A stretch of DNA of 64,000 nucleotides from Ridgeia piscesae (taxonomy: Eukaryota > Annelida > Polychaeta > Sabellida > Siboglinidae), in the NCBI GenBank assembly GCA_025642075.2, contig JAODUO010001048.1, forward strand, positions 38,501 through 102,500, read 5' to 3'. Below are positions 56,965 to 64,000 of this stretch, in pieces. Position 1 is the first letter of the stretch, and the number at the start of each line of letters is the position of its first letter. The translations under genes were made by a program, and so were the position numbers. The notes below the pieces were generated by a model that worked only from the letters and a program-made list of their open reading frames with translations, ran no database searches and was not told where the DNA came from.

Positions 56965-58940
56965 ACGTGCACTGTCCCTAGCAGACTCACTGCACACTGC
57001 GTGGAAGGTAGCTGAATTAAACTCTTATCACCCGTGAGAACAGTGCACATTTACGTGCACTGTCCCTAGCAGACTCACTGCACACTGCACACTGCATGAA
57101 AGGTAGCTGAATTAAACTCTTATCACCCGTGAGAACAGTGCACATTTACGTGCACTGTCCCTAGCAGACTCACTGCACACTGCACACTGCGTGGAAGGTA
57201 GCTGAATTAAACTCTTATCACCCGTGAGAACAGTGCACATTTACGTGCACTGTCCCTAGCAGACTCACTGCACACTGCATGGAAGGTAGCTGAATTAAAC
57301 TCTTATCACCCGTGAGAACAGTGCACATTTACGTGCACTGTCCCTAGCAGACTCACTGCACACTGCGTGGAAGGTAGCTGAATTAAACTCTTATCACCCG
57401 TGAGAACAGTGCACATTTACATGCACTGTCCCTAGCAGACTCACTGCACACTGCACACTGCGTGGAAGGTAGCTGAATTAAACTCTTATCACCCGTGAGA
57501 ACAGTGCACATTTACGTGCACTGTCCCTAGTAGACTCACTGCACACTGCGTGGAAGGTAGCTGAATTAAACTCTTATCACCCGTGAGAACAGTGCACATT
57601 TACGTGCACTGGCCCTAGCAGACTCACTGCACACTGCGTGGAAGGTAGCTGAATTAAACTCTTATCACCCGTGAGAACAGTGCACATTTACGTGCACTGT
57701 CCCTAGCAGACTCACTGCACACTGCATGGAAGGTAGCTGAATTAAACTCTTATCACCCATGAGAACAGTGCACATTTACGTGCACTGTCCCTAGCAGACT
57801 CACTGCACACTGCACACTGCGTGGAAGGTAGCTGAATTAAACTCTTATCACCCGTGAGAACAGTGCACATTTACGTGCACTGTCCCTAGCAGACTCACTG
57901 CACACTGCATGGAAGGTAGCTGAATTAAACTCTTATCACCGGTGAGAACAGTGCACATTTACGTGCACTGTCCCTAGCAGACTCACTGCACACTGCACAC
58001 TGCGTGGAAGGTAGCTGAATTAAACTCTTATCACCCGTGAGAACAGTGCACATTTACGTGCACTGTCCCTAGCAGACTCACTGCACACTGCATGGAAGGT
58101 AGCTGAATTGAACTCTTATCACCCGTGAGAACAGTGCACATTTACGTGCACTGTCCCTAGCAGACTCACTGCACACTGCACACTGCATGGAAGGTAGCTG
58201 AATTAAACTCTTATCACCCGTGAGAACAGTGCACATTTACGTGCACTGTCCCTAGCAGCCTCACTGCACACTGCATGGAAGGTAGCTGAATTAAACTCTT
58301 ATCACCCGTGAGAACAGTGCACATTTACGTGCACTGTCCCTAGCAGACTCACTGCACACTGCATGGAAGGTAGCTGAATTAAACTCTTATCACCCGTGAG
58401 AACAGTGCACATTTACGTGCACTGTCCCTAGCAGACTCACTGCACATTGCATGGAAGGTAGCTGAATCAAACTCTTATCACCCGTGAGAACAGTGCACAT
58501 TTACGTGCACTGTCCCTAGCAGACTCACTGCACACTGCATGGAAGGTAGCTGAATTGAACTCTTATCACCCGTGAGAACAGTGCACATTTACGTGCACTG
58601 TCCCTAGCAGACTCACTGCACATTGCATGGAAGGTAGCTGAATTGAACTCTTATCACCCGTGAGAACAGTGCACATTTACGTGCACTGTCCCTAGCAGAC
58701 TCACTGCACACTGCATGGAAGGTAGCTGAATTAAACTCTTATCACCCGTGAGAACAGTGCACATTTACGTGCACTGTCCCTAGCAGACTCACTGCACACT
58801 GCATGGAAGGTAGCTGAATTAAACTCTTATCACCCGTGAGAACAGTGCACATTTACGTGCACTGTCCCTAGCAGACTCACTGCACACTGCATGGAAGGTA
58901 GCTGAATTAAACTCTTATCACCCGTGAGAACAGTGCACAT
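56965..58940 (+). repeat. ~88/95-bp minisatellite, about 22 copies, with an internal palindrome
   Basis: Units are 88 bp, or 95 bp when an extra cacactg is inserted, and very similar to each other. Each holds tgtccctagcagactcactg, gaaggtagctgaattaaact and cttatcacccgtgagaacag. At each junction CAGTGCAC-ATTTAC-GTGCACTG forms an 8-bp perfect inverted repeat with a 6-base loop. The high similarity implies recent expansion or homogenisation. It lies between T21 and T22 and has no coding capacity. Confidence 0.97.
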
Positions 58941-60313
58941 ATCCGTCCGACAGAAGTCCCAGGTCCGGGACATCAAAATGAAGCCATCGCGTTCTTGCAG
59001 TCCCATCATAATTACACATTCAACCAGTCTCACGAGCCGCTATTGTGTACAACTACTTTCTAAACTACCGGCACTTGTTGGCAAGTGATATTATTGGCTG
59101 AGCGTATTCTCAGATTTTCACAAACGCACACAGTTTGGCGCTCATTGGTTAACTAACTATGCCTTGGACAATGTCTGCCTCTAAACTATGATGTCGCACA
59201 TTTTACTAGTACAAGAAGTTTATTTACTAGAATCTTCAACGTCGAGTCCACGTTCCCAGTTGAAAGTGTTGATTGTAGTTACAAATGGCTAAATTGGTGT
59301 TAACTCGTTCATAAAAAAGCAGCCTTTTATTACACTTATAATTATCCACGCATTACGTCCCCCCACGCGTTTACATAAATTTTTTTAGCGGAAGTATCAA
59401 GAAAACAGTCCCATTGAAATAGCTGAAGCTGGTGTATAGACGGCACTCAGAGTATTTACGTGGGTTTTGCTATAATGACAGCTCTGTACAGTGATTGTAC
59501 TGTTTCATCTCTCGCACCAACCAGCGATTTCGACTATCTGCTTTGGTTGATGTGTTTTGGACGCCAGTTTAAGGTGGATGCATTTTAGAATAACGCCACG
59601 GCCTGGTTAAGAAAAAGGACCCGACTGCAAATAACGGCGTGTGCCATACAGCGGGACAACTGTGTTGTAATATTGCGTAAACGAACAGTGCTTCGAATTG
59701 TATTTGTCCATTGTTTCGATTACCCAGGCTCCGTAAGGTCCCTTATATCCGTATGGGAAAATTAAGCTCTGCATTTGTGAGCGTCAGGGCGGGCTGATCC
59801 CAAATTAGAGTAGAGACGCTGATTGGCACTGACGCCAAATTTGAAATATATAATAAATAAGGATAGCTTTTTATAAGATAATACTATATTATAAACAGTA
59901 TTCAAAATTAAGCTTATTACTGAATCGAGCCAAACACAAAATAAAAAATAAAAGTAAACTTGTCGCTGTTAGTTTTTCATCTAGTTTTTATGTTTTAATT
60001 TTGTGTATAGATAATTTATAACTAACTTTGTTTCATTGTCAAAAGCATACATACATTATAAACATTAATTATTATACACGTACACATGTGAACTAATCCA
60101 AAACAGCGATGGGGTCTGACGGCTTCGCGTAGTGACACTACACAACGGTTACATAAGCAAAGCATATGTTTCACCGGAGACTTCTCGGCCACGTTACGCA
60201 GCCGAGCGAGAGTAGGTTTGTCCACCGAATCGACGTTGGGGTCGCTGCGAACGCCGCTGTGGGCGACACCTGGCGAGTCGCGCGAATAACACGCTGTTTT
60301 CCGCCTGTTTCAG
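58941..60313 (+). other. Spacer upstream of T22
   Basis: Contains one copy (about 59724-59950) of the dispersed repeat described at 60827. No exon is seen. Confidence 0.5.
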
Positions 60314-60745
60314 CCCCGGACGTGCGGAGGCAGCCGGGCGGGCGATTACACCTACGTCGACCGGACGTCGCAGCAGCCTTGCCCGGGGTCGACCCTCGGG
60401 GCCAACACTCCCCGCAGCGAAGCTCGCTCGTTCGCTCCCCGGCGCTATCCCTGTACGTTTCCCGGATGCAGCAAGGCGTTTTGCCACGAGACACACACAC
60501 GGCGCCACGAACGCAATGTGCACCACTACTGGCGGCGCCACATGCCACCATTCGAGCGGGTGTTCTCGCACCACCTGCCGGAGTCGAGCGCATCCGGCGC
60601 GGGCAGTACGGAGGTTCCCGTGTCGTCCGTTGACTTGGACGGGACGAGACTTGTTGCAGACACGTTTGTGACCGTGTTCCCCAGTGATGCGCAGACAGAT
60701 CACGTCGAGTACCGTATGGCCACGACACCCGCGAGCGACAGGTGA
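60314..60745 (+). CDS. Terminal exon T22: one C2H2 finger, CpG-rich
   Basis: Acceptor TTTTCCGCCTGTTTCAG ends at 60313, phase 0, 143 residues. The exon has no ATG before its finger, so it can only be translated through splicing. The leader is PRTCGGSRAGDYTYVDRTSQ. RRYPC then opens the finger at 47-70 (CTFPGCSKAFCHETHTRRHE..VH, C-x4-C-x12-H-x4-H). The helix has His and Thr where relatives have hydrophobic Leu, so binding may be altered. The acidic tail is long. AATAAA at 60963-60968 follows. Confidence 0.84.
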   Translation, partial: PRTCGGSRAGDYTYVDRTSQQPCPGSTLGANTPRSEARSFAPRRYPCTFPGCSKAFCHETHTRRHERNVHHYWRRHMPPFERVFSHHLPESSASGAGSTEVPVSSVDLDGTRLVADTFVTVFPSDAQTDHVEYRMATTPASDR

Positions 60746-61092
60746 CCTGTACCAAGAATATGCTGAAACAGCAAGTCGGCCATCTGCGTAAGTGCGGCAG
60801 CCACGCAGTGTCTAGCCTCGGTTACCCAGGCTCCGTGACGTGACAGCACTTTTTAGCCCCTCAAGTCCGCCTGGTAGATTTATGCTCTGCCGAAGTTACC
60901 ACCAGGACGGCCTTACCCTAAAATAGGATAGAGACGCTGATTGGCTCTCAGGCCAACTATGAAATAAAACTAAAACAAGAATATACTTGTATCAGATAAT
61001 ACTATTAAAAATTATTCAACATTAAACTTTATTCAGACACAAAACATCAAACTTACATTGACACAAAAGTAAACAAAAATACAAATTTGCAG

Positions 61093-61320
61093 TTGCTTAT
61101 GAAGCAGGAATTATACCAGGATTACACAACCTCCGTGAGGTGGCAGCACATCACAGTGATCAGACTGTCTTCTCGGCGGCGAAGTTTTACAGTCGAGCGA
61201 CAGTCGGTTCGGCGAGACTACGCAGTGTCATTCTGCAGCTATACTGTTGTAACCTGCACACAAGAAGAACACATGCAGTTGGTCGATTCGTTGAATATCC
61301 CAAACTACGATAGCAGTTAG
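61093..61320 (+). CDS. Very weak terminal exon candidate, no finger
   Basis: AG at 61091-61092 (AAATTTGCAG) is in phase 0 and opens 75 codons. The polypyrimidine tract is poor and the start lies in the dispersed repeat. The product is Arg/Ser-rich (SRRRSFTVERQSVRRDY) with no zinc finger. Probably not used. Confidence 0.15.
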   Translation: MLMKQELYQDYTTSVRWQHITVIRLSSRRRSFTVERQSVRRDYAVSFCSYTVVTCTQEEHMQLVDSLNIPNYDSS

Positions 61321-61523
61321 ATGTTCCCTTCTCTTGATTTCAGTGCACCAACAGCGGGTGCGTTTGCCGCTTTGGTGTGATTAACATTATTTGCAAAGCG
61401 GCATTGCAGTTTGTTCGTCCTCATCGCCGCTATTATTCCGTGATGTCTTGGAGGTAGACGGCCGTATTCCAATGTTCTCAGATTCACCAGTAGACACCTT
61501 ACCATGTTGTATATTAGGCACTT

Positions 61524-61638
61524 CGGTGAAAATATCTTTTTAATGATTCAACCTGGTAGAATAATATTCTACCAGGTTGAATCATTAAAAAGGTATTTTC
61601 ACCGAACAGGTTTGTACATATTATGTATAAACCTGTTC
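61524..61638. repeat. Two adjacent near-perfect palindromes
   Basis: 61524-61604 has 40-bp arms around a single central base, with one mismatch (arm begins CGGTGAAAATA, centre near 61564). 61604-61638 has 17-bp arms around one base, with one mismatch (arm GAACAGGTTTGTACATA). Both would form hairpins with almost no loop in single strands, or cruciforms in duplex DNA. They could be ends of a foldback or MITE-type element. Confidence 0.93.
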
Positions 61639-62432
61639 TATTCACCCTAATCTGGTCTGGATGGTTCATTGAGTCAGCTATTCTGGCCTTCTGCCTGGTC
61701 GTCTGCAATGGTTTCCCTCAGTGTGTTGGCTATTAATCTCTGTTAGTTCGAGATCTTGTGTCTTAATCTTAATTCCAGTCTGCCACGTGACATTGACACT
61801 CTCTGGATACACACAGTAGGGTTAAGATTAAGGGGCGGGTTAAACGAGCTGTGGGGTTGTGTTCGTGTGATAACACTGTCAGACGAGCATGTGGATATTT
61901 GCCGAGTAAATTATTGGCGGACATCTTGGATTTGCGTTGGTCAAATTACTTGCATTACACCCACGCACATGCACGCACGCACGCACGCACTCACGCACAC
62001 ACAACTAGTTGTCATTTTGTTGTGTCGTATTTTTGTATATTTTATACGTTTTGTTAACTTACTAATCCGCGCAGCAGTTTTCTCTTGTACTCGACGCGTG
62101 CGTTTTCACGACTTAGTTTCGTAGTCGTCAGTTTCACAAAAGGAATTTAACAGTAGGAGTCGACAGTATACGATCTGCTAGCGGGTCTATAAATAAATCA
62201 TAAATCTACTATATAGCGGCCAACGACCTCTAGCGAGCATCTCTGTTTGTTAGTCTTTCCACACATTGTGCGACGTTATTATTGTCTGTGAATGTTTGAA
62301 CCGGAAGTGGTAAATATAGATCTTGCTGATCCCCATTTGAGTCGCTTAATGGATTCTGGTGGAACTAGCGGAAGTGCTGTATGCGGGGACGTTTCGGATG
62401 TGAAGTAATGCGCATGCGTCGTGCTTTTGCAG

Positions 62433-63158
62433 ATATTCACGAGATACCCTCAGAAAAACCTGAACGGAAAAGTGGTGAAAGCGGAACTGGCGTCCCGCTT
62501 GGTGGCGCCAGTGCGAGCGTTCGGCGATCACGTGCACGCCTTCCGTGTCGTCTGGCGTGGCGGCGGCGAGAGACTAGCGCATGCGTGGGACGACATCATA
62601 TCGCAGCGCCACCTGTGCGACCTTGTGGTCGCGCAGACCCCTTCGCTGCAGATGTTCGTGTCGTGCATCAGTGGACTGTTCACGAACGCCGGCACGGGGA
62701 AGATGACGTCACCGGTGGACAAGCCCGTGTATCCGGCCGTCGGATACTGGGCCGTGTTCGACGTGGCTGCCGCCGACGGCTTCAGGGAGCTGCTGTCCCG
62801 GATGATGACCGCATGTCCATCGGCGCAGGTGAAGCGGATCACGTCGATGAATGGCCCGCCGACTGACCTATCGCTGGCGGCCAATTGCGGCACACTGTAC
62901 GCCGTGCTCAAAGACCACAACGGCGGCTTCGTCAACCGGAAGCTACGCCGCAGTCTGCGCGTTTCCGGCGCCGCAGACGTCCCTGCGCAGCCGTCAAACG
63001 CCAAACTGGAGCTGGTGCCGGGAACGAAGTACTTCGACGAACTCGTGACCGCCGTTGACGCGTTCCGGATGGCCGGACTGTACATCGATCTGGGAGTGCT
63101 CGAAGGGTGCGCCGACAATGACGTACTCTTCACGGGCAGACTTCCTGAAACAGTCTGA
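62433..63158 (+). CDS. Terminal exon T23: 241-residue unfamiliar domain, no zinc finger
   Basis: Acceptor CGTGCTTTTGCAG ends at 62432, phase 0, 241 residues, stop TGA at 63156-63158. Composition is GC- and CpG-rich. The sequence looks globular, with hydrophobic runs such as AFRVVWRGGGERLAHAWDDI, QMFVSCISGLF and YPAVGYWAVFDVAAADGF, a predicted helix FDELVTAVDAFRMAGLYIDL, and few low-complexity stretches. I see no paired Cys/His, no helix-turn-helix I can name, and no catalytic motif. It is by far the longest terminal exon and may bring a protein-binding or novel DNA-binding module to the shared N-terminus. AATAAA at 63454-63459. Confidence 0.7.
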   Translation: MFTRYPQKNLNGKVVKAELASRLVAPVRAFGDHVHAFRVVWRGGGERLAHAWDDIISQRHLCDLVVAQTPSLQMFVSCISGLFTNAGTGKMTSPVDKPVYPAVGYWAVFDVAAADGFRELLSRMMTACPSAQVKRITSMNGPPTDLSLAANCGTLYAVLKDHNGGFVNRKLRRSLRVSGAADVPAQPSNAKLELVPGTKYFDELVTAVDAFRMAGLYIDLGVLEGCADNDVLFTGRLPETV

Positions 63159-63677
63159 AGCAATGGTCCAGCGTGTTACCAACGCAATCTGCGAGACGAG
63201 ATGTTGCAGGATTCTTAATGGAAGTAATTATTACCCACACTGCACATTTTGTTTATCACCTTAACTCCGCCTGGTTGATTGTTGCTATGCCGATGTTACC
63301 ACCAGGGCGGCGTTACCCCAGAATAGGGCAGAGACGTTGATTGGCTCTCAGGCCAACTATGAAATCAAAACTAAGCTAAAGATATGCTTTTGTAAGATAA
63401 TACTGTACTATTAAAAGTATTCAACATAAAACTTATATCCATACAAAAATTAAAATAAATACACTCATGAAGCAGGAATTATGGCAGGAAAAGCCTCGAT
63501 TACTCTGTTTAGATAACATTCAAGAGCTGGGGGTGGTAGTTTACTGTATTGATACGGTGGTTTACTTGGTCCGTCGTACATGGTTCTAGTTCGCACTAGT
63601 GGGTGTCCTCAGTTGTTGCCACCCGGACTCTGGGTACCACGTAAGCGTCCGCGCTTAATATCAAACGTTGTTTCCAG
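63159..63677 (+). other. T23 3' UTR and spacer
   Basis: AATAAA at 63454-63459 and the third dispersed repeat copy. Confidence 0.55.
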
Positions 63678-63914
63678 AACACCCAGGTACATACAACTAT
63701 TCCTCGGTTGTCGTATTCTAATAATGACATATATTTTCCTGTAAAACGAGGCACAATTAGCTCAAACCCAAACTGCTGCCCATCGCAAGACAGCGAAGGG
63801 ACTGGATACCGGACTGTGCTTGATCACGGCGTGGCAACAAAGCGATGCTCCATCAGGATGCGGGGCAACAGGACTGATACTGAGTGGTACACTTCAGTGT
63901 ATCTGTCTGCCTAG
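63678..63914 (+). CDS. Candidate terminal exon, no zinc finger
   Basis: Acceptor AAACGTTGTTTCCAG ends at 63677 in phase 0 and 78 codons follow to TAG at 63912-63914. The product (NTQVHTTIPRLSYSNNDIYF...) has three Cys without finger spacing and no family resemblance. The acceptor is decent, but nothing else supports it. If real, the locus continues past this window. Confidence 0.35.
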   Translation, partial: NTQVHTTIPRLSYSNNDIYFPVKRGTISSNPNCCPSQDSEGTGYRTVLDHGVATKRCSIRMRGNRTDTEWYTSVYLSA

Positions 63915-64000
63915 TACGGCAGGGAAGATTGCACAAATAACGATGTATACGCTAGTAACCTAATTCCCGATAGCTTATAGTAAGTTTGACATTGCTGCTT

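Larger units (their letters stand above)
60746..62432 (+). other. T22 3' UTR and spacer
   Basis: AATAAA at 60963-60968 and 62192-62197. Contains a weak exon candidate at 61093, twin palindromes at 61524-61638 and a (GCAC)n tract near 61966-61989. Confidence 0.6.
59724..63480 (+). repeat. Three direct copies of a ~230-280 bp dispersed repeat flanking T22 and T23
   Basis: Copies lie at about 59724-59950, 60827-61110 and 63250-63480. All contain a block around agagacg(c/t)tgattggc, then gccaa, then aagataatact/agataatact and a TATTCAA motif. The second and third also share gttaccaccagg and tatgaagcaggaatta-like ends. They bracket T22 and T23 and could have promoted duplication of this end of the locus by unequal exchange. 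Confidence 0.7.

Noticed and set aside
56965..58940. Regular array that superficially resembles a CRISPR
   Set aside because: There are no unique spacers: the whole 88-bp unit repeats, and the context is an animal nuclear locus. The same applies to the 34-bp array at 44470.
60171..60755. Long minus-strand ORF (194 codons) and a plus-strand ORF at 60166-60633
   Set aside because: Both overlap T22 in other frames. They are rich in Arg, Ala and Pro as expected from a GC-rich shadow, while the phase-0 frame holds an intact finger and a good acceptor.

Overview
This window is invertebrate animal nuclear DNA. It is AT-rich and intron-rich, with GT/AG splice sites, AATAAA poly(A) signals, microsatellites, a tRNA-derived SINE, DNA transposons and a GIY-YIG retroelement remnant. 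There is no operon structure. I cannot name the species. A lophotrochozoan such as a mollusc is my guess only.

The window is dominated by one plus-strand transcription-factor locus of at least 57 kb. A single shared coding exon (7095-8234, ATG at 7128) encodes a 369-residue N-terminal half and ends in a strong donor exactly between codons (phase 0). Downstream, on the same strand, lie at least 23 separate exons (T1-T23). Each opens with a splice acceptor in the same phase 0 and each carries its own in-frame stop. Spliced one at a time to the shared exon, they would give a family of proteins with one common N-terminus and interchangeable C-terminal DNA-binding ends. The architecture resembles Drosophila lola and mod(mdg4), but no BTB domain is visible in the shared part, and I recognise no described gene of this kind.

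The exons fall into classes. T1-T4 (16.6-22.5 kb) are recent tandem duplicates with three or four C-x2-C type C2H2 fingers and almost identical acceptors. T13 has six fingers. Most others (T5-T12, T14, T15, T17-T22) carry one finger, or two in T7 and T9, mostly of the form C-x4-C-x12-H-x4-H, and many share a basic linker (Y-R-P-R...K-x-F/H-x-C) just before it. T16 encodes a very basic, probably helical segment, and T23 a 241-residue unfamiliar domain. Neither contains a zinc finger. Three further phase-0 ORFs (51175, 61093, 63678) are weaker candidates.

Region by region: 1-7 kb holds a complete, internally decayed hAT element (36-918, perfect 8-bp target duplication), a duplicated ~0.5 kb segment, and a 2.4 kb transposon with 31-bp terminal inverted repeats (4571-7016) that ends 78 bp before the shared exon. 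The 8.2-16.6 kb intron carries an inverted pair of ~0.9 kb elements and one possible minus-strand exon. From 16.6 kb to the end, terminal exons alternate with non-coding spacers. These spacers contain a Penelope-type GIY-YIG fragment (35845-36160), SINE copies, two oppositely oriented CTGCA pentamer arrays, an ~88-bp minisatellite of about 22 copies (56965-58940) and twin near-perfect palindromes (61524-61638). Splice junctions are read from the sequence only. No transcript data were available.
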